Shown here piece after piece: positions 35,227 to 44,079 of a stretch of DNA of 64,000 nt. Source of the stretch: Aureimonas sp. SA4125 (GTDB lineage: Bacteria; Pseudomonadota; Alphaproteobacteria; Rhizobiales; Rhizobiaceae); contig NZ_AP025032.1 of the NCBI RefSeq assembly GCF_019973775.1, positions 3,658,001-3,722,000 on the forward strand. The letters run 5' to 3'. Numbering within the stretch: the first letter of the stretch is position 1; the number at the start of each line of letters is the position of its first letter. The position numbers and the translations under genes were made by a program. The notes under the pieces are model-generated. The model saw only the letters and a program-made list of their open reading frames with translations, was not told the origin of the DNA and searched no databases.

Positions 35227-35895
35227 ATGGACGCCAAGACCGAAACGGTAATGCCCCTCGGCGGTGCGGAGAGCGACGAACGCCAGCCGACTCGGATCCA
35301 GGCGATCAACCGCGGCGTCATTCTCGATGCCGCGCTCGACGTGTTCTCGGTGCACGGTTTCAAAGGCTCGACGGTCGATCAGATCGCCGAGCGGGCCGGC
35401 ATGTCCAAGCCCAACCTTCTCTACTATTTCCGACGCAAGCGTGACATCTACGCCGCCGTCCTGGAACTGACGCTCGACGCATGGCTGGAGCCGCTCGAAA
35501 TGCTCGATCCGAGGGGCGAGCCGATCGAGGAGCTGCGGCGCTACATCTCCAAGAAGCTCGAACTCTCGGCCCTGCGTCCGGAGGCCTCCCGGCTCTTCGC
35601 CAACGAGATCCTCGCCGGTGCCCCCGCCATCGGCGGCTTCCTGTCGACCCGGCTGAAAGGCCTCGTCAATGAAAAGGCCGGCGTGATCCGGCAGTGGGTG
35701 GGCGAGGGGCGACTGGCACCGGTCGATCCGCACCATCTCATCTTCATGATCTGGGCAACGACCCAGCACTATGCCGATTTCGACATACAGGTCCGGGCGA
35801 TCCTCGGCGAGCAGGTCGGCAAGCCGGGCTTTCGCGAGCAGACGGCCCAGGCCGTCCTCTCCATCATCCTCAACGGCGCGCGGCCACGGGTCTGA
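35227..35895 (+). CDS. rutR: TetR-family pyrimidine regulator RutR
   Basis: RutR represses pyrimidine catabolism and is released by uracil in E. coli. From ATG 35227 the protein has 222 residues: an N-terminal HTH (about 27-72, DQIAERAGMSKPNLLYYFRR) and the RutR-type ligand domain. The match to E. coli RutR recalled from memory is extensive (NLLYYF, KKLEL, ASRLFANEILAGAP, HHLIFMIWATTQHYADF). Conserved operators next to it and before preT support the assignment. ATG at 35251 is an alternative start. Confidence 0.9.
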   Translation: MDAKTETVMPLGGAESDERQPTRIQAINRGVILDAALDVFSVHGFKGSTVDQIAERAGMSKPNLLYYFRRKRDIYAAVLELTLDAWLEPLEMLDPRGEPIEELRRYISKKLELSALRPEASRLFANEILAGAPAIGGFLSTRLKGLVNEKAGVIRQWVGEGRLAPVDPHHLIFMIWATTQHYADFDIQVRAILGEQVGKPGFREQTAQAVLSIILNGARPRV

Positions 35896-35942
35896 ACCCG
35901 CCGGGCGGGCGTCCTGATCCCGTCAGAACGCTGCACCGCGCA

Positions 35943-38402
35943 TCAGGCGGTGACGAGCTTGCGCGGCCTGGCGAGGACAGCGCTCTGCGTCAGGCTGTTC
36001 CAGTCGAGCTCGATCGACATCAGGAGTTGCGGCAGGGCGGAGTAGGGCTGCGGCCTGCTGAAGAGATAGCCCTGCATCTCGCGGCAGCCTTCGCGGTAGA
36101 GGAGCTGGTATTGCTCGGGCGTCTCGATGCCCTCCGCGATCACCGACATCTTCATCGACTGGCTCAATCCGATGACGGCACGGATGACGGCGAGGCTTTC
36201 CGGCTTGCCGATGTCGCGCACGAAGGACTGGTCGATCTTGATTTTGTCGAAGGGGAAGCGGGTGAGATAGCCGAGCGAGGAATAGCCCGTGCCGAAATCG
36301 TCCATCGAGATCCGGGTGCCCAGCCGCCTTAGGGCGGTCAGTATTGCCAAGACGTCGTCGGCCTGGTCGATGAACAAGGATTCCGTCACCTCGAGCTGCA
36401 GCCGCCGCGGCGAAAGCCCGGCATCGCGAAGGGCTGCGGTCACGTCCTCCACGAGCGTCTTGCTCTTGAACTGGACAGGCGAGAGATTGACGGAAATGGC
36501 CAGATCTCCCGGCCAGGCGGCCGCCTCGGCGCAGGCCGTGCGCAACGCCCACAGCCCGATCTCGGTGATGATGCCGATATTCTCGGCGATCGGAATGAAC
36601 TGGCTCGGCGGTATCATGCCCTTGACCGGGTGCCGCCACCGCAGGAGCGCCTCGAAGCCCGAAACCGCCGCCTTGTCGGCATCGACGAACGGCTGATAGG
36701 CCAGTTCGAGATCGCCGCGTTCGAGAGCGAGGCGGAGGTCGGCCTCCATCTCCCGCCGCTGCTGCAGAAGTTCGCGCAGTTGCGGCACGTAATAGCGGTA
36801 GGTGCTGCTGTCATTGCCCTTGGCCTTGGCGTCGTGCAGGGCCAGATCACAATTCTGCATAATGGTATCGGCCGTCGATGCGACATCGTCGTCCCGGTGT
36901 CGTACGACCGAAATGCCCATGCTGACGCCGATCGCCACCGCGCGCCCGTCGACCTGGAAGGGCTCTTGGAAGACCTTCAGGATCCGCTCGGCCAAGGCAT
37001 CTGAGGCCCCCGTCTCCTCGCTGCGGTGGATCATCGCGAATTCGTCGCCGCCGAGACGCGCGACGGTCTCGCCGGGACGGATGCACCTGACCAGGCGCTT
37101 GCTGACCGCCTGGAGGAGCGCGTCGCCGATGAGGTGGCCCAATATGTCGTTGATCGACTTGAAGCCCTTGAGGTCGAGATAGACGACCGCGACCTCTGCG
37201 GGGGATGGGCTCTCGGCCAGCACGGCCATCAGATCATCGCGAAAACGGCGACGGTTGACGAGGCCCGTCAGGGAATCGTGTCCGGCCAGGTGTTCCAGGC
37301 GCTTCGATGTCCTGTGCTGCTCGGTCACGTCGTCGAAGGTGATCACCAGACCGCCGCCGCGCACGCCGCGCCGCTTGACCTGAAGCAGCTGACCGCTGGG
37401 CATTTCGTGCACGAACATACCGGTCTCGTGCGGGGCGAGAAAATGATGGAACCTTGGATCGGCCAGAACCTCGTGGGCGGGGGCGCCGAGCTGGAAGTTG
37501 GAGAACAGCCTCGAAAACGGCTCGTTGAAGACGATCAGGTTCAGGTTTGCGTCCAGCATGCACAGACCCTGGGTCATGTTGTTGAGCGCGGCGCCGAATT
37601 GATTCTGGTGGGTCTCGAGGGTCGAATCAAAGGAGGTCGCCTGGCTCAGCAGCATCCGCTCCTGGCTCTGGCTCTGCTGCACGATGCCGCTGCGAAGCGC
37701 CTCCAGCGCATCGTAGAAGGCCGTGAATTCCACGGTCGAATCCGTCTTGCGCAGATTGGAGAGATTGCCGCTTGCCATGGCGGCGACCATGGCCGTGGCG
37801 CGGCGCACCCGATGAACCAGCGAGCGCGAGAGGAAGAGCGACAGGGTCAGCATTGCCGCGAGCGTGACGCCGAAGAAGAGGACGTTGTTTCGACCGGCGG
37901 CACCGAGCTGGGCGATGAACCGATCCTGCTGTTCCTCGATGTCCTGGCTGTAGGCGGCGGTGGCGGCATCGAACGCTTCGCTGAGCTTGCTCGTTTCCCG
38001 CAGAGCCAGCCGACGCGTCATCTCGCCCCCCGTTGCCTGAAGTCGCAGCAGGGCGTTGACGATCGCGTTCGTGTGTCTGCCTTGTCCGCCGTCGGAGTTA
38101 CTCGTTGCCGCCCGGACGCTGGCCAACATGCTCTCGACGGCGTCTTTGAGAACCAGCCGGCCGGCAGCATCCAGCACGGCATCGCTCTCGACTGCCGAGT
38201 TGCCACCGGCGAAGTGAGCCTCGAGGAGCGCCGCACGCCTGCGACCATCTTGCAGACCCACGACTTCCGCCTGGGTCGGACCAAGACTCTGCTCGAGGAA
38301 CCGGCGCATGTCGACATGCTCGCGCTGGCTCGCCAGCGCGAAGAGGACGGTTAGAAGGGCAAAAGCCATGCAGCCGAAAATGAGCTTCAAATTGATGGAC
38401 AT
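35943..38402 (-). CDS. membrane-bound PAS-GGDEF-EAL protein
   Basis: The protein makes and/or breaks down cyclic di-GMP. From ATG 38402 it has 819 residues: a membrane segment at about 4-24, a periplasmic sensor region, a second membrane segment at about 172-193, a HAMP-like linker, a PAS-like region (about 265-360), a GGDEF domain with intact GGDEF at 451-455 and an EAL domain with EALLRW from 584. EAL residues DDFGTGYSSLGYL are present. The place of the inhibitory RxxD site reads RPGE, so product inhibition may be weak. It lies between rutR and preA but on the minus strand and is not obviously part of the pyrimidine regulon. Confidence 0.92.
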   Translation of the reverse strand: MSINLKLIFGCMAFALLTVLFALASQREHVDMRRFLEQSLGPTQAEVVGLQDGRRRAALLEAHFAGGNSAVESDAVLDAAGRLVLKDAVESMLASVRAATSNSDGGQGRHTNAIVNALLRLQATGGEMTRRLALRETSKLSEAFDAATAAYSQDIEEQQDRFIAQLGAAGRNNVLFFGVTLAAMLTLSLFLSRSLVHRVRRATAMVAAMASGNLSNLRKTDSTVEFTAFYDALEALRSGIVQQSQSQERMLLSQATSFDSTLETHQNQFGAALNNMTQGLCMLDANLNLIVFNEPFSRLFSNFQLGAPAHEVLADPRFHHFLAPHETGMFVHEMPSGQLLQVKRRGVRGGGLVITFDDVTEQHRTSKRLEHLAGHDSLTGLVNRRRFRDDLMAVLAESPSPAEVAVVYLDLKGFKSINDILGHLIGDALLQAVSKRLVRCIRPGETVARLGGDEFAMIHRSEETGASDALAERILKVFQEPFQVDGRAVAIGVSMGISVVRHRDDDVASTADTIMQNCDLALHDAKAKGNDSSTYRYYVPQLRELLQQRREMEADLRLALERGDLELAYQPFVDADKAAVSGFEALLRWRHPVKGMIPPSQFIPIAENIGIITEIGLWALRTACAEAAAWPGDLAISVNLSPVQFKSKTLVEDVTAALRDAGLSPRRLQLEVTESLFIDQADDVLAILTALRRLGTRISMDDFGTGYSSLGYLTRFPFDKIKIDQSFVRDIGKPESLAVIRAVIGLSQSMKMSVIAEGIETPEQYQLLYREGCREMQGYLFSRPQPYSALPQLLMSIELDWNSLTQSAVLARPRKLVTA

Positions 38403-38535
38403 TGAGGCCCTTGGAGATGGAAGCTGGCATGCGCGCCACAACGGCGGCAGGCTCACCTGGTCTCATCCCCACCCTAGGCGGCAAGCTTTTCCATAAGGTT
38501 AAGCGGCAGGCTTGCCGCGTCAGCCGGATCTCCGG

Positions 38536-39840
38536 TCACTCCGCGGCGAGCTTGGCCATCGGATTGTTCGGATGCATGGTCCAGTTGGCATAGCTCTCCG
38601 GAATCGCCTGCTGCGTCCGTGGATCGACGCCGGCGATCGCCTCCATCGTGATGCAGTCCTGCACCGGGCAGACGCTGACGCAGAGATTGCAGCCGACGCA
38701 TTCCGCGTCGATCACCTCGAAGCGCCTCACACCGTCGACGCTGCTGGTAATGGCCTGGTGCGAGGTGTCCTCGCAGACGATGTGGCAGCGGCCGCAGCCG
38801 ATGCACTTGTCCTGGTCGATCCTCGCCTTGGTGACGTAGTTGAGGTTGAGATACTGCCAGTCGGTGACATTCGGGACCGCGCGGCCGCGAAAATCCTCGA
38901 TCGTGGCATAGCCCTTTTCGTCCATCCAGTCGGAGAGGCCCGACGCCATCTCCTGGACGATCTTGAAGCCGTAGGTCATCGCCGCCGTGCAGACCTGCAC
39001 GGTGCCGCAGCCGAGCGCGATGTATTCGGCGGCGTCCCGCCAGGTGGTGATGCCGCCGATGCCCGAGATCGGCATGCCGCGCGTCGCCGCGTCACGCGCG
39101 ATCTCCGCCACCATGTTCAGCGCGATCGGCTTCACCGCAGGCCCGCAATAGCCGCCATGGCTGCCCTTGCCGTCGATCGTCGGCGTCGGCGCGAAATTGT
39201 CGAGGTCGATCGAGACGATCGAGGAGATGGTGTTGATCAGGGACACCGCGTCGGCGCCGCCTGCCCTCGCCGCGCGGGCGGGATAGCGGATGTCGGTGAT
39301 GTTCGGCGTCAGTTTCACGATCACCGGCAGGCGCGAATACTGCTTGCACCAGCGCGCGACCATCTCGATGTATTCCGGCACCTGGCCGACGGCCGAGCCC
39401 ATGCCCCGCTCGCTCATGCCGTGCGGGCAGCCAAAGTTCAGCTCGACGCCGTCCGCACCGGTCTGGTCGACGGCGGCCAGGATCGACTGCCAGCTCTTCT
39501 CCTCGCAGGGCACCATCAGCGAGACGATCATCGCCCGGTCCGGCCAGTTGCGCTTGACCCGCGCAATCTCCTCGAGATTGAGGTCGAGCGCCCGGTCGGT
39601 GATCAGCTCGATATTGTTGAAGCCGAGAAGCCGCCGGTCCGGCCCGTGGATCGCGCCGTAGCGGGGACCGTTGACGTTGACGACCGGGTCGCCCTCCCCG
39701 AGCGTCTTCCAGACGACGCCGCCCCAGCCTGCCTCGAAGGCACGGTTGACGTTGTATTCCTTGTCGGTCGGCGGTGCGGAAGCAAGCCAGAACGGGTTGG
39801 GCGAGGAGATGCCGAGAAAACGCGTCGAAAGATCGGCCAT
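38536..39840 (-). CDS. preA: dihydropyrimidine dehydrogenase subunit PreA
   Basis: PreA reduces uracil or thymine with electrons received from PreT, the first step of the reductive pathway. The 434-residue protein has an N-terminal FMN-binding TIM-barrel (NPFWLASAPPTD, GVELNFGCPHGMSERGMGSA, VIVKLTPNITD, ISGIGGITTWRDAAEYI) and two C-terminal 4Fe-4S motifs with Cys 346, 349, 352, 356 and Cys 381, 384, 387, 391. The substrate-loop cysteine is expected near AEGC/GMGS-type sequence in this family and was not assigned. It starts 11 bases after the preT stop. Confidence 0.95.
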   Translation of the reverse strand: MADLSTRFLGISSPNPFWLASAPPTDKEYNVNRAFEAGWGGVVWKTLGEGDPVVNVNGPRYGAIHGPDRRLLGFNNIELITDRALDLNLEEIARVKRNWPDRAMIVSLMVPCEEKSWQSILAAVDQTGADGVELNFGCPHGMSERGMGSAVGQVPEYIEMVARWCKQYSRLPVIVKLTPNITDIRYPARAARAGGADAVSLINTISSIVSIDLDNFAPTPTIDGKGSHGGYCGPAVKPIALNMVAEIARDAATRGMPISGIGGITTWRDAAEYIALGCGTVQVCTAAMTYGFKIVQEMASGLSDWMDEKGYATIEDFRGRAVPNVTDWQYLNLNYVTKARIDQDKCIGCGRCHIVCEDTSHQAITSSVDGVRRFEVIDAECVGCNLCVSVCPVQDCITMEAIAGVDPRTQQAIPESYANWTMHPNNPMAKLAAE

Positions 39841-39851
39841 GGCCTTGCTCC

Positions 39852-41282
39852 TCAGGAAGGTTCGGCGGGGGTGAGCCGCGACACGGCAGCCGATACCGCG
39901 CGGCCGAAACGGGCGGCGAGCCCCGCCGGCCGGCGCAGGACGGCATCGATGTCGAGCGCGGCGCGCTTGCCGTGGGCGACAGCCACGACCGTCAGGTCCT
40001 CGCCGCCGAGGACGCAGTCGCCCCCCGCCCAGACGCCGGCAAGGCTCGTCCGTCCCTCGGCATCGACCTTGATGCGGCCGCGTTCCAGCGCGACGGCGTC
40101 CCGCGCGCCGTCGACCCCGTCCGCGACGAACACCTGACCGACCGCCTTGAACACCTGGTCGGCCTCGACGACGACGGCCTCGCCCGTGCCGACGAGCGCC
40201 CCGCCGAGCATGCTCGTCCGCTCCAGTTCGACACCGGTGACGACACCATTCTGGGTGAGGATGCGCACCGGCCGAAGGTTGCAGCGGATCTGGATGCCGC
40301 GGGTCTGCGCCAGTTCCTGCTCGTAGGCGGAAGCGTTCATCGCGGTCTGGTCGCGGCGGTAGGCGATCGTCACGGTCTCGGCGCCGAGACCTTTTGCCTG
40401 CACCGCCGCGTCGACTGCCGTCATGCCGCCGCCGATGACGACGACGCGCCGGCCGATCGACAGGGCCGCAAGATCCTCCGCCTGCCGCAATCGGGCGATC
40501 CAGTCGACAGCATCATGTGCGCCCGGCGCATCCTCGGCCTCGATCCCGAGCGCGTTGACCCCGGCAAGGCCGAGACCCAGAAACACCGCGTCGAAATCGT
40601 CCCGAAGATCGGCAAGATGGATATCGCGTCCGAGCGCCATGCCGTTCTGGATGGTGATGCCGCCGATCTCGAGAAGAAACGCGACTTCCGCCTGCGCGAA
40701 ATCACCGACGGCCTTGTAGCTGGCGATACCGTATTCGTTGAGCCCGCCTGCCTTGGGGCGCGCGTCGAAGATCGTCACGTCATGGCCGAGCATGGCCAGG
40801 CGATGGGCGCAGGAAAGCCCCGCGGGCCCCGCGCCGACGACCGCGACGCGCTTGTCCGTCGGCTCGGCGCGCGTGAAGGGATGCCCGCCCCGCGCCATCA
40901 GGTGATCGGTCGCGTAGCGCTGCAGCATGCCGATCTTCACCGGCTTGCCCTCCGCCACCTCGCGAACGCAGACCTCCTCGCACAAGGTCTCGGTCGGGCA
41001 GACGCGGGCGCACATGCCGCCGAGGATGTTGGCGTCGAGAATGGTCTTCGCCGCGCCGACGGGATTGCCGGTCTGGATCTCGCGGATGAACAGCGGGATG
41101 TCGATCGAGGTCGGGCAGGCCGTCATGCAGGGCGCGTCGTAGCAGAAGTAGCACCGGTCCGCCTCGACCAGCGCCTCGTGCCGGTCGAGCGGCGGATGCA
41201 GGTCGGAAAAGTTGCGCGCGAGCGCGTCGCGATCGAGCCTGTGGGCGGCGATATCGGGTTGCGGCATCGATGCTTCGTTCAT
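39852..41282 (-). CDS. preT: dihydropyrimidine dehydrogenase subunit PreT
   Basis: PreT takes electrons from NAD(P)H and passes them to PreA. From ATG 41282 (MNEASMPQPD), with AAGAGGCG upstream, it has 476 residues; the frame could be opened by a GTG at 41309. It has the N-terminal cysteine motifs of the GltD-type domain (CYFCYDAPCMTACPTSIDIP, then CARVCPTETLCEEVC) and two nucleotide-binding folds (VAVVGAGPAGLSCAHRLAML, VVVIGGGMTAVDAAVQAK). A RutR-like operator lies about 90-105 bases before the start. Confidence 0.94.
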   Translation of the reverse strand: MNEASMPQPDIAAHRLDRDALARNFSDLHPPLDRHEALVEADRCYFCYDAPCMTACPTSIDIPLFIREIQTGNPVGAAKTILDANILGGMCARVCPTETLCEEVCVREVAEGKPVKIGMLQRYATDHLMARGGHPFTRAEPTDKRVAVVGAGPAGLSCAHRLAMLGHDVTIFDARPKAGGLNEYGIASYKAVGDFAQAEVAFLLEIGGITIQNGMALGRDIHLADLRDDFDAVFLGLGLAGVNALGIEAEDAPGAHDAVDWIARLRQAEDLAALSIGRRVVVIGGGMTAVDAAVQAKGLGAETVTIAYRRDQTAMNASAYEQELAQTRGIQIRCNLRPVRILTQNGVVTGVELERTSMLGGALVGTGEAVVVEADQVFKAVGQVFVADGVDGARDAVALERGRIKVDAEGRTSLAGVWAGGDCVLGGEDLTVVAVAHGKRAALDIDAVLRRPAGLAARFGRAVSAAVSRLTPAEPS

Positions 41283-41636
41283 CCGAAAACGCCTCTTCTG
41301 CTGCGGCACCGAACCAGCCTGTTTCAGCTCTCAGATTAGAATGATCGCAAACTCCGGCCTCGTCAAATTTTTGATCATCTGGTCAAGAATTTTTCAGATG
41401 AACCTGTCCAACCGTCCTGAAGTGCGGGCGAACGCGCCCCGGCGGGGAGAACGGTATTATGCGGGAAATGACGTTCCATGGAGCGTGTTTTCAGGCCAAG
41501 GGAACCGGCCGAGATTTCTGCGGTTGGCGAACAACCAGAGAATTCGAACGCGCAGGCCAGTGGCAGAACCGCGCGACCGCTGGCGGATGATGCCCCTGGC
41601 ATGCTAACGCCAGCCAACGAATGACGGAGAACGGCA
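41283..41636. other. divergent intergenic region between preT and the DUF2946-like gene
   Basis: This 354-base stretch has no gene I can support. It is locally AT-rich around 41365-41400 and holds the RutR-like operator at 41371-41386, so the preT promoter is probably there. The promoter of the plus-strand copper-related pair should lie near 41540-41630 but was not recognised. Confidence 0.6.
41371..41386. promoter_or_regulatory. RutR-like operator before preT
   Basis: TTGATCATCTGGTCAA differs from the E. coli RutR consensus TTGACCAnnTGGTCAA at one defined base. It lies in the preT promoter region. Together with the site at 35096 it ties both half-operons to RutR. Confidence 0.82.
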
Positions 41637-42023
41637 TTGAGCCATCGGGGACGCACGGCGGCGACATGGGCGACGCGCCTGGCCGCCTGCCTGTTTCTCG
41701 TCCAGACCCTCCTCCTTGCCGTCAACCTCGGCGCGCATGCCGCACCAAGGCTTGTCGACCAGTTCGGCAACGTCATCTGCACGGACGGCCATCCCGGCCA
41801 GATGCCGATGGGTCAAAAAGGCAGCCATGACGGGCAGGACGCCTGCTGCCTGGCGGCCTGCAGCGCCGCCAGTAACGCGCATCTTCTGACGCCGCCGACG
41901 GTCATGGGCCTTGCCATCGTCCGCTCCGCCCCCCTGCGCAGGCTGCAGTCGGCCTTGGAGGATCGCCGCGCGGGCATCGCCGACACGCCCCGCAGCAGCC
42001 GGGGCCCGCCTGTCGCCGTCTGA
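41637..42023 (+). CDS. small exported Cys/His protein, DUF2946-like
   Basis: The 128-residue protein starts with TTG 41637, supported by GGAG seven bases upstream; no ATG is available. It has a signal-type hydrophobic stretch (about 10-36, ending AHAAP) and a Cys/His/Met segment (ICTDGHPGQMPMGQKG, then CCLAACSA). Proteins of this kind (DUF2946) often lie next to copper genes. The next gene is a PCu(A)C copper chaperone on the same strand, 36 bases on. A metal-related role is inferred. Confidence 0.65.
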   Translation: MSHRGRTAATWATRLAACLFLVQTLLLAVNLGAHAAPRLVDQFGNVICTDGHPGQMPMGQKGSHDGQDACCLAACSAASNAHLLTPPTVMGLAIVRSAPLRRLQSALEDRRAGIADTPRSSRGPPVAV

Positions 42024-42059
42024 CGCCACCAAACCTCGCCCGAGGGCGATCCGTCAGAA

Positions 42060-42686
42060 ATGAACGCTGTCCGCTGCCCAACGGCCGGCTGCGTTTTCCG
42101 AAAGGCTCCTCCGTTGACAATCCATCCGATCGCCACGCGTCCGCACTCCGTCCTGCGCGCTCTCCTCCTTGCCGGCGCCGTCCTCGGCGCCATCCCGCTC
42201 GCCGGACCGGTTCCGGCAGCCATCGCGCACGAATACACGCTGGGCACGCTCACCATCGACCACCCCTGGAGCCGCGCGACGCCGCCGTCGGCCAAGACCG
42301 GTGCCGGCTACATGGTCCTGACGAATGCCGGCAGCGAGGACGACCGGCTGATCGGCCTGTCGACCCCCGCGGCGGCCAGGACCGAGGTGCACGAAATGTC
42401 GGTCACCGACGGCATCATGAAGATGAACGCCGTCGAGGGCGGGCTCGTGGTTCCGGCCGGTGGCAGCGTGGCGCTGGAGCCCGGCGGCTATCACGTGATG
42501 CTGATGGGGCTGGCCAAGCCTCTCGCCGAGGGCGACAAGGTGCCGCTGACGCTGACCTTCGAGCGTGGTGGTCAGGTCAACGTCGTCCTGAATGTCGGAA
42601 AGATCGCCGAGCCTGCGCCGGCACACAAGCACGATGCCATGGCGCCGGACATGGCCCCGATGGACGGCGTGGCCCACGCGCACTAG
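42060..42686 (+). CDS. PCu(A)C-type periplasmic copper chaperone
   Basis: PCu(A)C proteins carry Cu(I) to the CuA site of cytochrome c oxidase. The 208-residue frame from ATG 42060 has an N-terminal signal (about 30-56, ending IAHE); a TTG near 42114 with AAAGG upstream is an alternative start. The conserved copper residues are in VHEMSVTDGIMKMN and YHVMLMG. The C-terminal tail is rich in His and Met (HKHDAMAPDMAPMDGVAHAH), giving further possible copper ligands. It follows the DUF2946-like gene. Confidence 0.88.
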   Translation: MNAVRCPTAGCVFRKAPPLTIHPIATRPHSVLRALLLAGAVLGAIPLAGPVPAAIAHEYTLGTLTIDHPWSRATPPSAKTGAGYMVLTNAGSEDDRLIGLSTPAAARTEVHEMSVTDGIMKMNAVEGGLVVPAGGSVALEPGGYHVMLMGLAKPLAEGDKVPLTLTFERGGQVNVVLNVGKIAEPAPAHKHDAMAPDMAPMDGVAHAH

Positions 42687-42755
42687 CCGGACCCGACGCA
42701 GGCGGCCGATGGGACGCCGACGATGTCCGGGAAGGGCCGGGCATCGTCCTGGCCC

Positions 42756-42807
42756 GTCTCGCCAGCGTGTCTCGCCAGCGTGTCTCGCCAACGCCTCTCG
42801 TCAGCGC
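42756..42807. repeat. four 13-bp tandem repeats at the DUF5996 3' end
   Basis: Copies of GTCTCGCCAGCGT follow each other four times; the first two are identical, the third and fourth differ in two and four bases. The last copy overlaps the final codons and stop of the DUF5996 gene. Confidence 0.85.
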
Positions 42808-43739
42808 GTCAGGGAGCGCGGAATACCGGGCATGCCCGGCAGGCATTCGAGCGCCGCACAGTCCCAGTTGCCGGCATCCGTGGCGGCGCGGTAGGTGCTG
42901 CCGAGGAAGGCCATCAGCATGGCATCCGGATCCTCCGCCCGCCGCACGGCCTCGTAGGGCAGGAGAAACTCGCCGAGGGTCTCGTGGAAGAAGGCCTCGG
43001 CCGGCGCGACGATCGCCTGCGAAAACCTTGCGGGCGGCGGATAGGCGTAGGAATAGAAGGCGGGGTAGTCGACCCCGCCGCCGCCCGGCCAGAAACCGGC
43101 CGACGAGACCTCGTGACTGTAGGCTTCCCGCGTCACGGCATCCGGCAGAGCCGGGATCCCGCCGGGATGCAGCGGTGCCTTGCGCCCGGAGAAGCGCGTG
43201 ACCGCGAGGTCGAAACTGCCCCAGAAGAGATGGACCGGACTGACCTTGCCGAGAAAGCCGGTGCGAAAGCGCTTGAACACCCGGTCGACCGAAACGCAGG
43301 CGCCGAAGAACCGCGCGACCGCCTGCGCGTCATAGGGACGCTCGGCCCGGTCTTCGGCGAAGGCTGTGGGCGCCACCACCTCGTTCGGCCGGCCGTGGAA
43401 GTCCGGATTGCCGCCGAGCATGGCCAGGAGATCGCGGAACTGGGCGTGAAACGAGGCGACGGACATGGGGCCGAGCGGGAACTCGGCGCTGCGCCCGTCC
43501 GTGGCGACGCCGATCAGCGCATGTCGCTGGAAGTCGAAGGCGACCTCGATCCCCGGTCCGTCCGGGACGAGCCCTGTCGTCAGTCCCCGCGCGTCGACGG
43601 TAAGGGTCGCGTGCCAGGAGTGGTTCAGCCAGGGCGTGTTCGCCAGCCGATATTTCCCGACGATCTGCGCCCACAGGTGCAGGGCCGAACAGGTATCGCG
43701 CCAGGGCAGATAGGGAATGTCGGGCCAGGCCTCTGCCAT
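42801..43739 (-). CDS. DUF5996 family protein
   Basis: The function of this family is not known to me. The 312-residue protein has no signal peptide or membrane segment. Several strongly conserved phrases identify the family from memory: WPDIPYLPWRDTCSALHLWA, PWLNHSWHATLTVDARGLTT, the phrase VDRVFKRFRTGFLGKVSPVH, then LFWGSFDLAVTRFSGRKAPL and REAYSHEVSSAGFWPGG. It is a single gene convergent with the copper chaperone gene. Confidence 0.85.
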   Translation of the reverse strand: MAEAWPDIPYLPWRDTCSALHLWAQIVGKYRLANTPWLNHSWHATLTVDARGLTTGLVPDGPGIEVAFDFQRHALIGVATDGRSAEFPLGPMSVASFHAQFRDLLAMLGGNPDFHGRPNEVVAPTAFAEDRAERPYDAQAVARFFGACVSVDRVFKRFRTGFLGKVSPVHLFWGSFDLAVTRFSGRKAPLHPGGIPALPDAVTREAYSHEVSSAGFWPGGGGVDYPAFYSYAYPPPARFSQAIVAPAEAFFHETLGEFLLPYEAVRRAEDPDAMLMAFLGSTYRAATDAGNWDCAALECLPGMPGIPRSLTR

Positions 43740-44079
43740 GTCAGGATCTCCGGAGACTGGAAGACAGCGTCCGACATCGCCGGCAGCATGGCAAGCGCTT
43801 CCGGCTCGGCGCGCCAGGCGAACGCGGAAACCTGGTCTTATGCGCTGCCTGCCGCGGCGTCGGGCGGAGGGGTGGGCCGCTGTCCGTCATGCCGGCGCGG
43901 CGGATCGGTTTGGAGCGCATGGGCGGTGGTGCGGCCCGGGACGCCGCGCGCTTCCCAGGCAGAAGGGGGCCGGAGCAACCGCAAAGGGTTGATCGCCCGT
44001 ACGCGGCAGCGGATGGCCGCGGCGATGGGAACAGGAAGGGCAGCTGCGTATTGTGACTTCAGTAAACCGGGAGAAGCGC
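43740..44079. other. divergent intergenic region
   Basis: The 340 bases between the DUF5996 and DUF4174 genes contain no gene or clear signal I can support. Promoters for both genes are expected here. Confidence 0.5.
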
